A stretch of DNA of 59,915 bases, taken from NCBI GenBank assembly GCA_945874665.1, contig CAMCHJ010000012.1:1-59915 (forward strand), read 5' to 3'. Origin of the DNA: Chitinophaga pinensis. GTDB lineage: Bacteria > Bacteroidota > Bacteroidia > UBA7662. Made by a program: the position numbers and the translations under genes. A model generated the notes under the pieces. It saw only the letters and a list, made by a program, of their open reading frames with translations. It had not been told where the DNA came from and did no database searches. Below are positions 50,384 to 59,644 of this stretch, piece by piece. Each line of letters starts with the position of its first letter. Positions within the stretch are counted from its first letter, which is position 1.

Positions 50384-51370
50384 TTAGCTATTCTTTGATT
50401 TTGTAGACCCAGCAGGACGGGCGATAGAATCGCGCATCTCAGTATCCGATTTGATGTTTTGCATACGGTAGTAGTCCATCACACCGAGCTGACCGTTTCT
50501 AAAGGCTTCGGCCATGGCAATTGGAATCTGAGCTTCGGCCTCAATTACCTTCGCACGTGCCTCTTGAGCCAAGGCCACATGTTCCTGCTCCAAGGCCACC
50601 GCCATAGCACGACGCTCTTCGGCTCTTGCTTGTGCGATTTTCTTATCTGCTTCAGCTTGGTCTGTTTGCAACACCGCACCAATGTTCTTACCCACATCTA
50701 CGTCTGCAATGTCAATAGAGAGGATTTCAAACGCAGTTCCAGCGTCAAGCCCTTTCGACAACACTACTTTCGAAATCTGATCTGGATTTTCGAGTACTTC
50801 TTTGTGGTTGATGGCAGAGCCAATCGACGAAACCACACCTTCGCCAACACGTGCCAAGATGGTTTCTTCACCGGCACCACCCACCAATTGTTTGATGTTA
50901 GCACGTACAGTAACCCTCGCTTTGGCAATCAACTGAATGCCATCCTTGGCCACGGCTGTTACTGGAGGCGTATCAATTACTTTCGGATTTACCGACATCT
51001 GAACAGCTTCAAAAACATCACGACCTGCCAAATCGATGGCTGTGGCTGCTTTAAAATCTAAGGCAATGTTGGCCTTCTCTGCAGAAATCAAAGCACGTAT
51101 CACATTGTTAACATGACCGCCAGCAAGATAATGCGTTTCTACTTCATTAGCCGTTACACTCAAACCTGCCTTGGTTGAGGTAATGAGTGCATTAACAACA
51201 ATGCTTGGCGGAACCTTACGGATACGCATCAAGATTAAATCGAGGATGCTGATTTTCACACCTGAAAAAACCGCCGTTATCCAAAGGTTCACTGGTACAA
51301 AATACAAAAACACGAAGAGCAGGAAGACCACGCCTCCGATACCCAACAACAAAAAGGTTAAATCTGACAT
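50384..51370 (-). CDS. floA: flotillin-like protein FloA
   Basis: A 328-residue SPFH-domain scaffold of membrane microdomains. The N-terminal hydrophobic hairpin is [21 protein letters not shown]. Then come the SPFH core ([45 protein letters not shown]) and a coiled-coil of E/A/Q repeats ([21 protein letters not shown]). In Bacillus the FloA homologue is encoded beside NfeD-type YqeZ, and the same pairing is kept here: the nfeD gene is immediately upstream. It is the last gene of the long minus-strand run. Confidence 0.93.
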   Translation of the reverse strand: MSDLTFLLLGIGGVVFLLFVFLYFVPVNLWITAVFSGVKISILDLILMRIRKVPPSIVVNALITSTKAGLSVTANEVETHYLAGGHVNNVIRALISAEKANIALDFKAATAIDLAGRDVFEAVQMSVNPKVIDTPPVTAVAKDGIQLIAKARVTVRANIKQLVGGAGEETILARVGEGVVSSIGSAINHKEVLENPDQISKVVLSKGLDAGTAFEILSIDIADVDVGKNIGAVLQTDQAEADKKIAQARAEERRAMAVALEQEHVALAQEARAKVIEAEAQIPIAMAEAFRNGQLGVMDYYRMQNIKSDTEMRDSIARPAGSTKSKNS

Positions 51371-51377
51371 ATATTAT

Positions 51378-51848
51378 TCAATTGGTTTTAACATAAATTT
51401 TATTGCCTTCCCGGCGAATCACTTTGATAGACTGACCGGCTGATGCGAAGCCAGTAATGCACTCAACTTCTCTAATTCTTTTTCCAAAACGAGCTGTACC
51501 TGTAGGACGTAAAGCGCTTAAAGCCAAACCAATTTCATCCAAAACAACTGGGTTTCCCTCCTTTTCCTCAGCATCATTGGCTTTGCTGTTAATGGCATCC
51601 GTTAACTGAAATTTCTCCCAAAACCGTGACCGAAAGCTACGAATGAGCACTACTGCACTTACACTGATGGTCAAAACCAGAGCAATATTACCAGCCAGAA
51701 AACCAAACGCATCATAAGTAAACCATACGCCTGCCCCCAAAAATAGCAGCCCTGCAATACCAACAACCGTCACGCCTGGAACTACAAACAACTCTGCAAA
51801 TAGCAGCAGTAATCCCAATAAAATCAGAAAAACACTAGTAAGTATCAT
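51378..51848 (-). CDS. NfeD-family membrane protein
   Basis: A 156-residue protein of the short NfeD type. Hydrophobic helices occupy the first 75 residues (VFLILLGLLLLFAELFVVPGVTVVGIAGLLFLG), and a C-terminal OB fold follows (IGLALSALRPTGTARFGKRIREVECITGFASAGQSIKVIRREG). It lacks the N-terminal ClpP-like protease domain of long forms. NfeD proteins partner with flotillins in membrane organisation, and floA follows seven bases downstream. Transcription probably enters from upstream genes. Confidence 0.9.
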   Translation of the reverse strand: MILTSVFLILLGLLLLFAELFVVPGVTVVGIAGLLFLGAGVWFTYDAFGFLAGNIALVLTISVSAVVLIRSFRSRFWEKFQLTDAINSKANDAEEKEGNPVVLDEIGLALSALRPTGTARFGKRIREVECITGFASAGQSIKVIRREGNKIYVKTN

Positions 51849-51871
51849 TTGGCTATGAAATTACGCCTAAA

Positions 51872-52573
51872 TCAATCAATATCCATCATATTGCGTAAAA
51901 GTTCATCCATTTTTTCAACACCAGTTGTAGCAGGCATTGCAAGCCGTTGAAGGTTAGGAATATTAGCAGCATTAACCGCATTAGGATCGACCAAAAACTT
52001 TGGTATTGAGGCGCTCGCTTCGTACAACAAACCCGCTGCAGGGTACACTTGCAAGGAAGTGCCAATCACCGCAAAAGCAGCCGCTTGTTGTACCCAGCGC
52101 TGTGCTTGGTCCATCATTGGAACGGCTTCACCGAACCAAACAATGTTAGGCCGTAATTGACTGCCATCGCTCGCTAAATGCCCCAAACGAACATCTTGGA
52201 GGTACGGAGTAATCAACTTCGGATTTTTAACCGAGCGTAATTCGCTCAATTTGCCATGTAAGTGCAAAACCTGAGTGCTTCCTGCCCTTTCGTGTAAATC
52301 ATCGACGTTTTGGGTGATGATGCGCACTTCAAATTGCCTTTCCATGGCAGCCAAGGCCAGATGACCTGCATTCGGTTGGGCCAGAGCAGCTGCTTCGCGT
52401 CGATTGTTATAAAACGAAAGTACCAAAGCAGGATTGCGGTGCCAGCCTTCAATCGAAGCCACTTCCATAACATCATGCCCCTCCCACATACCACCAGCGC
52501 CTCTAAACGTAGCTAAACCACTTTCGGCACTGATGCCTGCGCCGGTTAAAACGACCACAATCGGCTTACTCAA
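51872..52573 (-). CDS. SIR2-family NAD-dependent deacylase without cysteines
   Basis: A 233-residue sirtuin. GAGISAESGLATFRG is the NAD site, TQNVDDLHERAG and VLHLHGKL give the catalytic His, and GTSLQVYPAAGL is the typical later loop. A Tyr-x-x-Arg pair (FYNNRR) is placed like the desuccinylase/deglutarylase signature of CobB and SIRT5. The whole chain has no cysteine, so the structural zinc site is missing. The small domain instead reads LSELRSVKNPKLITPYLQDVRL. It is translated with a 4-base overlap with the NlpC gene. It probably removes acyl groups from lysines, but substrate preference is inferred. Confidence 0.9.
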   Translation of the reverse strand: MSKPIVVVLTGAGISAESGLATFRGAGGMWEGHDVMEVASIEGWHRNPALVLSFYNNRREAAALAQPNAGHLALAAMERQFEVRIITQNVDDLHERAGSTQVLHLHGKLSELRSVKNPKLITPYLQDVRLGHLASDGSQLRPNIVWFGEAVPMMDQAQRWVQQAAAFAVIGTSLQVYPAAGLLYEASASIPKFLVDPNAVNAANIPNLQRLAMPATTGVEKMDELLRNMMDID

Positions 52574-53100
52574 CGTAATCGCCCTCCTAGTTTTTTCTTT
52601 TGACGATAATATACATCTTCCATATGGTCGATGCGAACCCCTTTACTGGTGGAGGCATGTACAAAACGACCGTTTTGGAGATAAATGCCTACATGCGTAA
52701 TTTTTCCTGCTGAACTGAGCTCAAAAAAAACCAAATCCCCTGTTTTGAGCTTCCTGATTGGCAATGCACGAGCATCTGCATGTAAACCTTGCGTGGTACG
52801 AGCAACTTGTTTCCCGTAAATTTGGCTGTAAAATTGCACCACAAAGCCCGAGCAATCCACTCCTTTTTGCGTATTTCCCCCCAAACGATGTGGCACGCCC
52901 CACCAAGCATCTATAAATTTGTAAATTTCAACTTGATTACCGGCAGGTTGTTCGCCCAGGTACGTAGCATACTTCTCTAAGAGGACCTGGTTATTGGCCT
53001 GCTCCTGCCGTTTCCTTTTTTTGGTGGCGCCGCATCCCGACAATAAAAGCACTGCAGCGAGCAACCAAAGAAAATTCTTTTGAACCAAAAAATGGGCCAT
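52570..53100 (-). CDS. NlpC/P60-family lipoprotein peptidase
   Basis: A 176-residue lipoprotein. The signal ends in LLSGC (lipidated Cys near residue 23), with a basic KKRKRQEQ stretch after it. The NlpC/P60 catalytic Cys is in KGVDCSGFVVQFY, His in ITHVGIYL, and the third polar residue in RFVHASTSKG. WWGVPHRLGGNT precedes the Cys. Such enzymes cut the peptide bridges of peptidoglycan. It ends by overlapping the sirtuin start by four bases. It is one of several cell-envelope genes in the run. Confidence 0.92.
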   Translation of the reverse strand: MAHFLVQKNFLWLLAAVLLLSGCGATKKRKRQEQANNQVLLEKYATYLGEQPAGNQVEIYKFIDAWWGVPHRLGGNTQKGVDCSGFVVQFYSQIYGKQVARTTQGLHADARALPIRKLKTGDLVFFELSSAGKITHVGIYLQNGRFVHASTSKGVRIDHMEDVYYRQKKKLGGRLR

Positions 53101-53115
53101 AGGCTGTAAATAAAG

Positions 53116-53475
53116 CTAAACCTCTCTGTTTACAGCAGCGATTGAAAAAGCGGGTACACATACAGACCAGTATTCAACGGCTTCCTCAAAAGGATTACTG
53201 TAACGTACCCTAGATCCCTTGTGAATGAGGATGGTTTGACCAGCACGTAGCACAACCACCTCCCCATCTATTTCAAAGTGTTTGCGACCCCGGATCACGA
53301 TGGTGACTTCGTCGAACGCAGGCTGTTGGTGCGGCTCTGACCAGCCCGGTGGCGCTATCATATGTGCAATACTAAAGTTTGATTGGCGATTACTGGCCAA
53401 TCCGAAGTGCTCCTCAATCAACTTACCGTCGGTAGTAGGCACTACAAAAGGCTGCTCAGATACTTGATATGGCAT
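53116..53475 (-). CDS. cupin-domain protein
   Basis: A 119-residue single cupin barrel. The first motif is EPHQQPAFDEVTIVIRGRKHFEIDGE with the metal-site His and acidic residue, and a second strand set follows (LRAGQTILIHKGSRVRYSNP). Small cupins of this kind can bind metal and a small substrate or act as sensors. The function is not defined. It sits 15 bases before the NlpC gene and ten bases after the M48 peptidase in a co-directional run. Confidence 0.85.
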   Translation of the reverse strand: MPYQVSEQPFVVPTTDGKLIEEHFGLASNRQSNFSIAHMIAPPGWSEPHQQPAFDEVTIVIRGRKHFEIDGEVVVLRAGQTILIHKGSRVRYSNPFEEAVEYWSVCVPAFSIAAVNREV

Positions 53476-53485
53476 ATAAATAGCT

Positions 53486-54292
53486 TTAAGGTTGTGCGTA
53501 ATCGGCCGCGTATTTTTTAGCCACTGGGATGTATGCTTTCAAATCAGCAACTCTGGTTTTGCTGTTGGGGTGAGAACTCATAAAAACCGGAGGTTCCTCA
53601 CCACCGCTCAAAGCGCCCATCCGCTCCCAAAAAGCAGGCGCTTTATCTGGGTTAAAGCCTGCCATCGCCATAAATACCAATCCCAACCGATCGGCTTCGG
53701 TTTCATGTTTTCGGCTAAAGGGCAAAAGAACGCCTAGTTGCGCACCTACGCCGTAAGCTTGCATGAATAGGTTCTGCGTTTGTTCTGTTTGACTAGTAGT
53801 TGCCACGGACAAAGCAGCTGCGCCTAACTGAGCCATCATCCCCTGACTCATCCGCTCATTGCCATGCTGAGCCACGGCATGTGCTATTTCGTGCCCCATC
53901 ACTACCGCTAAACCATCATCGTCTTGACAAATGGGCAAAATACCCGTATAAAAAACCACTTTTCCACCAGGCATGCACCAAGCATTCACCAGTGAGTCTT
54001 GAACCAAGTTAAACTCCCAAGCAAAGTCGTTGATTTTTGATTCAAGCTTGTTTTGTCGATAGTAATTTTCAACTGCATTGGCTATTTGTTTTCCTATGCG
54101 CTGCACGCGCTCGGCATCCCGGGTTCCATTTACAACCTTGTTTACGCTCAAAAACTTACGATATTCTTGGTCACTGAGCAGCACAAGCTCTGATTCTTTG
54201 ATTAAAGTAACTTGTTTCCGGCCCGTTATCGCCACTCTTTTGCAAGCAGTCAGCATCAAAAGCAGCACAAGTACAATCGCTAAATTCTTCAT
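53486..54292 (-). CDS. M48-family metallopeptidase lipoprotein (YcaL/LoiP-like)
   Basis: A 268-residue protease at the envelope. ATG 54292 is chosen: MKNLAIVLVLLLMLTAC is a full lipoprotein signal with a LMLTAC lipobox, while the start 21 bases upstream adds a poor leader and overlaps clpS. The zinc site is VMGHEIAHAVAQHGNERM, with the third ligand in KHETEADRLGL. Relatives degrade misassembled outer-membrane proteins such as LptD or cut peptidase substrates under stress. It follows clpS by four bases. Confidence 0.92.
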   Translation of the reverse strand: MKNLAIVLVLLLMLTACKRVAITGRKQVTLIKESELVLLSDQEYRKFLSVNKVVNGTRDAERVQRIGKQIANAVENYYRQNKLESKINDFAWEFNLVQDSLVNAWCMPGGKVVFYTGILPICQDDDGLAVVMGHEIAHAVAQHGNERMSQGMMAQLGAAALSVATTSQTEQTQNLFMQAYGVGAQLGVLLPFSRKHETEADRLGLVFMAMAGFNPDKAPAFWERMGALSGGEEPPVFMSSHPNSKTRVADLKAYIPVAKKYAADYAQP

Positions 54293-54296
54293 GGTT

Positions 54297-54626
54297 TTAT
54301 TCAATAAATGCACTCAGCCCTTGCTCTAACAAGGCTTCACACTTGGGTTGCAATTGCTCAAAGCTACCTGTTTTAACTTGGCATTTGCCTTTATAATGAG
54401 TAATCCAAGCACATTGTTCAGCTTGAATGGCTGAATGCTCGCAATACTTAATCAAGCATTTAATGACATGATCAAAAGTATTGACTTCATCATTGTAAAG
54501 CACTATGGAGAGGCTTTCGGACGCATCTTCCAATACCAATACCTCAGATTCATACGCTTGCCATTCTTTGGGAAGTGCTGCCTTAAAGACTTCGTTTGGA
54601 CGAAAATATTCGAATGGTTTTTTCAT
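54297..54626 (-). CDS. clpS: ATP-dependent Clp protease adaptor ClpS
   Basis: A 109-residue N-degron adaptor that delivers proteins with destabilising N-terminal residues to ClpAP/ClpCP. SIVLYNDEVNTFDHVIKCLIKYCEHS is the core, and AEQCAWITHYKGKCQVKTGSFEQLQPKCEALLEQGLSAFIE matches the family to its end. The 5' part overlaps plsY by 44 bases in another frame. No later in-frame ATG exists, but the conserved core starts only near residue 40, so a non-ATG start further in remains possible. Confidence 0.92.
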   Translation of the reverse strand: MKKPFEYFRPNEVFKAALPKEWQAYESEVLVLEDASESLSIVLYNDEVNTFDHVIKCLIKYCEHSAIQAEQCAWITHYKGKCQVKTGSFEQLQPKCEALLEQGLSAFIE

Positions 54627-55233
54627 TACCAGCTTTCAATCTTTCAATATTCTTACGATGTGTGAACAAAATTAATCCAAATTGCAGTATCGCAAATACA
54701 ATCAAGGCTGTTCTATCATCTTTAAACAAAAACACCACCCCTAGAATAAAGGCAAACGAGGCCACTATGCTTCCGAGTGACACATAACTCCAAATGCCGT
54801 AAGTGATAGCGAAAATCACAAAGCTGATGCCCGCAGCGGCGGGATGCAGGCCGATGATCATGCCAAACATCGTTGCCACGCCTTTTCCACCTCTGAATCC
54901 AGCAAAAACAGGGAATAAATGACCTAAAACAGCCAGTGAACCACACAAGATTTTGACCAAGACAAAACTACTTGTATCGCGCTCGAGCAGGTCAGGATAT
55001 AAATGGATCAGTGATGTAGCTGTAACGCCTTTAAGGATATCTATCAACAATACGGGTACAGCCGCTTTGCTCCCCAAAACCCGGTAGGTGTTGGTGGCGC
55101 CGGCATTGTGACTTCCATGCTCACGTACGTCGATACCATAAAACAGCTTCCCCGTCCAGACAGCTGTAGGTATTGAGCCCAATAAATAAGCTATAATGTA
55201 TAAGGGTAAAACTCCTAAGTCAAACATAATCAT
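54583..55233 (-). CDS. plsY: acyl-phosphate:glycerol-3-phosphate acyltransferase
   Basis: A 216-residue integral membrane enzyme making lysophosphatidic acid from acyl-phosphate. The motifs are GSHNAGATNTYRVLG (a variant of GSxNxGATN) in the first loop, GFRGGKGVATMFG in the second and HRKNIERLKAG at the end. Five or so helices are seen. The ATG at 55233 directly abuts the stop of the large secreted protein. A second in-frame ATG lies two codons in. The 3' end overlaps clpS. Confidence 0.94.
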   Translation of the reverse strand: MIMFDLGVLPLYIIAYLLGSIPTAVWTGKLFYGIDVREHGSHNAGATNTYRVLGSKAAVPVLLIDILKGVTATSLIHLYPDLLERDTSSFVLVKILCGSLAVLGHLFPVFAGFRGGKGVATMFGMIIGLHPAAAGISFVIFAITYGIWSYVSLGSIVASFAFILGVVFLFKDDRTALIVFAILQFGLILFTHRKNIERLKAGNEKTIRIFSSKRSL

Positions 55234-58200
55234 CTATTCTCCAAGCCAGTTCGAGTGCCGGGTCACCAGTCGGTCACGGTTTTGGGTTATGCCCATCGAC
55301 ACCTTATTTTCAACTCCTTTTTTCTTTTTCTTACCTAAGCCTGTTTTGGTAGCATCGTTAAACTCCATCATGCTCGAAATAGGATATATGCGGTTATTGC
55401 GGTAGTTAAAGAAAAAATAAACTTCACTGCTAGGTTCTAAGAGCAGATTAAAACTTCGGCCTGTGGGTAAAATTTGAATTTCAAAAATACCATTCAATCG
55501 TTTACCAACAGTTTCGCCATTCATATTTGCCAACCCAATGGTCTCTTTAGATCGGAAAGACCTTGTATCGCTATCCCAGCTAAGATCGATATTGCTCAAA
55601 ACAAAAAGGTAATCGGTCCCCTCGGAATTAGGTATGGTGCCGAAGTTTTCGATCGAAGTAATGACGCGGTCGACAGCTTTACCCGTTAACAAATTCCCAA
55701 AAGCCGCTTTTACATAATCTTGGTCATTGTTCACATCCTCTGTACCAAAAGAATAATCGACCAATTGGTTGTAAAAAATCTTCAAGGCATCATCAGGTAG
55801 CAGTGCATCGATGAGTACGCTAAGCAAAAAATCGGTTTTCCCTTCGAGATATTTGTGCGAGATTTCACCCCCACTAGCGAATCGAATAGCATCTTTATCG
55901 AAGCCTAAGCGAATTTTTCCTTTAGCGGTAACTTGCTTAGAGGCAGGATTGAGCATTAACGTATTCCCAAATCCCTCTCCTTGTAAAATCAGCTTCTCAG
56001 GACCAATTTCATACACTTTCGTGGCTTCAGTAAAGCGTACTACGCCTGATGCTTCAAGTAGTACCGAGTCTTGACTAGCCATTTTAGAACCTCCAAATGC
56101 TGCATATATCTGCCAATTGGCCTGGTTCAACATCAAGCCAGCGAACATTTTTCGGTTCAAGTCATCCTTAAATTCAGGCACCTGTATGTACGTTTCTTGC
56201 GGATCAAAATCACTGTTATAGCGGAAAGGACTGTTACGAATGGTGTCTGGCAGCTCCGTTAATCTCACCAAACCATTGAAGGTAATCGCCTTTTTAGCAC
56301 TGCTCACGGCCACACCGCCGCTAAAACCGAAGCCAGGGTTAAGCATAAAGTTCGAATCGGGCGAAATGGTACCGCTCGCCACCGAAATGCCGTTAATGTT
56401 TGGCCGTATGATGTCTAAGAAAATGGCTTGCTTTTGCTTATTGCTGTTTACATAATCGTAGATGCCTGCTGCCTCATAGCGCTTTCTACCTAAAATATCC
56501 ACACTCGCACGATACACTTGGTGTTCTTGCTTAAGCGAATCAAAAACAAGACGTGCGTTTTTCAACGGCATCATTTTAGCTTCTTTGGTCACAAGTGCCT
56601 TGCCGCTGTCGGGCAATACAATGGCATCTGCTGTGCGCATTTCTGGAATACCGCGTAAGTCCAAATCAAAGATGTTCAAATCCATGGCGCCAAATGCTGC
56701 CTTAAAATTAAAGCCATCCATACCTGGGTGCTCAGAGCGGAAGGTGGTTTTGGGCATTTTTAAGTCCTTAGTGGCTCCTAAAACCAATTTGTTGTTACGC
56801 AAATCCCACTCCAAATCCTGCAATTTGGCACTGTACTCATTATAGGGGAGTTCTACTCGGGTTTCGCCAGTGCGGTTGCGAAAAGTGCCGTATCGCTTTG
56901 TAAAATCAACTTCCCCTTCTAAATCATCGGTTTTGAGGGCTAACAAATCTGGCGTATTCGACGCTATTTCGAGTCTGAGTTGCTCCGAAAAAGCCTTTTG
57001 TTGCGCCATAGCAAAGCTGCGACTGGTGATTTTATCGCGACCATATAAAAGCGTGCCGCTGGCATACAGCTGCTTGGGCGTATAGGTTAGGTCTCCTTCA
57101 AAAAGCGCTATCCCATCATACACTTCAAAGGCAGCTGCACCACGGTAAACCAGCATTGAGTCGGCTTTCGCCTTCCACAACATCGCCACGTTTTCTCCTG
57201 TTAAGGTGGGATAAGAGGTAGATTGGTAACTGCCTTTTTTAATGGCATATTTATCGAGTTGCGCCGAGGTGTTTTCTGGTCTGAAAATAAAATTGTTCGA
57301 TTCACTCATTGAAGTGAGGTACTGCAATTTGCCATAGCCATGCAAGCCTTGTTTATCCAAGGTGATGTTGTTGAAATAAGTGCCTTTGCCTCCATAGGTT
57401 AGATAGCCCGCTTCAGGTGTGAAAGCGGCAAAACCAAGTGATAAATCATCTTGAAATCGTAGCTTTTCTTGAAAGTTTGGGAAAATGCCTGATACCAAGG
57501 TGCCGTTTAATTGTAAACGACTGGTGGAACCTGCGAAATCAAGACTGTCAAGTATAAAAGGCTCCACCTTAAAGTAAAAAAGCTCACGTTTATAGGCGCC
57601 GTTTTGGATATCTGGACGATCGTAATACACATACGATGATTCCATGCTTTCAAAATAAGGATAACGATAAATTGGACTGCGGCTCGACCTATTTCTTGGG
57701 TCATCTATATACAAAGTTCCTGTAATATTTTCCAAAGCATTCTGAATGCGCGCCAAAACAGGCTGACCACGTGGGTCTATTTCACCTGTCATGATTTGAA
57801 AACGCAATGAATCGACTTCCTGCATTTTTATTTTGAAATTTTCGTAGTCAAAAGTGAACCCTTCTCCATAAAAATCAAGCGTGCCTACGTGCACATGACC
57901 AGCAAACTCGATTCCGCGGTTTTTTGTAATGAGCATTTTGCGCTCGCGTGGTACTGCAAAAACCGTGTGCGTATCACTCATAATTACCACATTAACACCG
58001 TTGATCTGCAACTCCCGCGTAGAAATATTCAGCATCGCATTGCTCTCTAAATTGGTTTTCGATACAAATTTGATGACATCAAAGTCTATCCGGCCCGAGC
58101 TAGCGTAATTGTAGTGATAAAGCTTCTTCAAGAGCGTCACCTCCTCCTGCTCTCGGTCATAATATATAAAACCCTGATTGGCCAGGTCGATAAGCAGCTG

Positions 58201-59643
58201 TCGAACCGAATTCAGGGGTAATTTCATAAAATCCGCAAAGCCGTCGGCGGGAAAATATTGCTCTCCAACCTGTCTGCCATATTGAAAGAGGCGCACCAGC
58301 GGGTTATACGTAGCATAGCCTTGTGCTGCCAAATACTCCCTTTGGTCATAATAATCCTTCGACGTAAATACGGCAATGGCTTCGCTTAAGCCCGTTTGCA
58401 TCTTAAATTCAATGTACGGATCATCAATTTTCCAGCTCATCACTTCACAATAGGTATCAAGCTGGTGATAGGAATTGGAAAATGGGATTTTATTGATGGA
58501 TCCTGGCTCCAAGAATAGTAACAGCTTGCGGTCAGCCGTTGTAAAACGCATGGCAATGCCCGGATGATAAATGCTATCCTTATTCAGGAGTACATTTACT
58601 TGGGCATTATCAGAAAAAATTTCAGTTTTTCGGATGGCAAACTGCTGTGAGGTAGCCTTAACCGTAGTAGTGTCGTTTTTATAGATAAGCACTTCTGCAG
58701 GTTCCTCTCGCGTACCTACCGCTAGGTAGCGATTTCCGTTTAAGGCATACCTGCCGCGAATGCTCACGTTTTTGAAGATGTTGTTGAGCACCAACGCTCC
58801 TTCATAAGATGAAAAACGTGGATAACTGGTGTTTTCTTCTGCTAAATTGGCCGTGCATTTATCCTGGAGGTAACCCGGAATAAATCTCCCAAGACTCTTG
58901 TTGTAGAAGTCAACAGAATCAGCAGCTATCTGAAACTGCTTCAGGTTGAGGTTGTAGCCTTTCAGGTTGGCATAAATCGAATCGGTAGGAAATTTGGCCC
59001 GCTGCCAATCGATGGTACCACCGTCTCCTTCGAAACGCTGATCGACTGGGTACCAAATGCCAGTTGTGCCTCTAATGACGATAGAGTCATTAAAGTAGAT
59101 GCATCTTAAATCAGCAATTGGCAGCTTTACTAAAACCTGATTGTCTTCAAATTCAAATTTATAATCAGGTGCATAAAACTCCCATTTTATGGCATTAGAG
59201 AGATAAATAGCACTAGAGCCAAAAAAATCGATGCTTGATTTTAGATATTGATCGATCGAGCGCTGGTTCAAGCCCATCACCTTGGTGTAAATAGTGTGCC
59301 ATTCATAAAAGCGTTTGGCAGAAACATCTACGGTCTTAACTTTTTGCAATAGCTCCAAATAATTCCCGAAGTATGGATAAATCGGCAAGCGTTTGCGCTT
59401 CATCTCGTTGGCAGCTTTCATTATGGCATCGCGCTGCGCATCAATGTACTCACTGCTCCAAGAATTACTAAAATCTGAAGCCAATTTTTTATAATCGTCA
59501 CGCTTCGAGGCCGTCATTTGCTCTGTCAATTCCTTGATAAACAACTCGTAATTATTAGAAAAGGACGTATTCGATTGAGCAGAGGCCTTCATACCAAGCA
59601 AAAACACCAAAAGCAAAAACGAAAGTGAGAATCTCAACGACAT
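55234..59643 (-). CDS. very large secreted protein, function unknown
   Basis: A protein of 1,469 residues. ATG 59643 starts a signal peptide (MSLRFSLSFLLLVFLLGMKASAQ). The 63 upstream in-frame bases overlap prmA and are rejected. After a helical N-terminal 130 residues the chain becomes strand-rich, with recurrent elements such as RGRYALNGNRYLAVGTRE, ITGTLYIDDPRNR, LYASGTLLYGRDKI, VTAKGKIRLGFDKD and FEGDLTY. The pattern of short strands separated by turns is reminiscent of LptD/TamB-type beta-groove or translocation-related periplasmic proteins. I recognise no defined domain, catalytic motif, lipobox or sorting domain. It sits between prmA and plsY with no spacing on either side, so it is part of a co-transcribed envelope run. 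Confidence 0.7.
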   Translation of the reverse strand: MSLRFSLSFLLLVFLLGMKASAQSNTSFSNNYELFIKELTEQMTASKRDDYKKLASDFSNSWSSEYIDAQRDAIMKAANEMKRKRLPIYPYFGNYLELLQKVKTVDVSAKRFYEWHTIYTKVMGLNQRSIDQYLKSSIDFFGSSAIYLSNAIKWEFYAPDYKFEFEDNQVLVKLPIADLRCIYFNDSIVIRGTTGIWYPVDQRFEGDGGTIDWQRAKFPTDSIYANLKGYNLNLKQFQIAADSVDFYNKSLGRFIPGYLQDKCTANLAEENTSYPRFSSYEGALVLNNIFKNVSIRGRYALNGNRYLAVGTREEPAEVLIYKNDTTTVKATSQQFAIRKTEIFSDNAQVNVLLNKDSIYHPGIAMRFTTADRKLLLFLEPGSINKIPFSNSYHQLDTYCEVMSWKIDDPYIEFKMQTGLSEAIAVFTSKDYYDQREYLAAQGYATYNPLVRLFQYGRQVGEQYFPADGFADFMKLPLNSVRQLLIDLANQGFIYYDREQEEVTLLKKLYHYNYASSGRIDFDVIKFVSKTNLESNAMLNISTRELQINGVNVVIMSDTHTVFAVPRERKMLITKNRGIEFAGHVHVGTLDFYGEGFTFDYENFKIKMQEVDSLRFQIMTGEIDPRGQPVLARIQNALENITGTLYIDDPRNRSSRSPIYRYPYFESMESSYVYYDRPDIQNGAYKRELFYFKVEPFILDSLDFAGSTSRLQLNGTLVSGIFPNFQEKLRFQDDLSLGFAAFTPEAGYLTYGGKGTYFNNITLDKQGLHGYGKLQYLTSMSESNNFIFRPENTSAQLDKYAIKKGSYQSTSYPTLTGENVAMLWKAKADSMLVYRGAAAFEVYDGIALFEGDLTYTPKQLYASGTLLYGRDKITSRSFAMAQQKAFSEQLRLEIASNTPDLLALKTDDLEGEVDFTKRYGTFRNRTGETRVELPYNEYSAKLQDLEWDLRNNKLVLGATKDLKMPKTTFRSEHPGMDGFNFKAAFGAMDLNIFDLDLRGIPEMRTADAIVLPDSGKALVTKEAKMMPLKNARLVFDSLKQEHQVYRASVDILGRKRYEAAGIYDYVNSNKQKQAIFLDIIRPNINGISVASGTISPDSNFMLNPGFGFSGGVAVSSAKKAITFNGLVRLTELPDTIRNSPFRYNSDFDPQETYIQVPEFKDDLNRKMFAGLMLNQANWQIYAAFGGSKMASQDSVLLEASGVVRFTEATKVYEIGPEKLILQGEGFGNTLMLNPASKQVTAKGKIRLGFDKDAIRFASGGEISHKYLEGKTDFLLSVLIDALLPDDALKIFYNQLVDYSFGTEDVNNDQDYVKAAFGNLLTGKAVDRVITSIENFGTIPNSEGTDYLFVLSNIDLSWDSDTRSFRSKETIGLANMNGETVGKRLNGIFEIQILPTGRSFNLLLEPSSEVYFFFNYRNNRIYPISSMMEFNDATKTGLGKKKKKGVENKVSMGITQNRDRLVTRHSNWLGE

Positions 59644-59644
59644 G

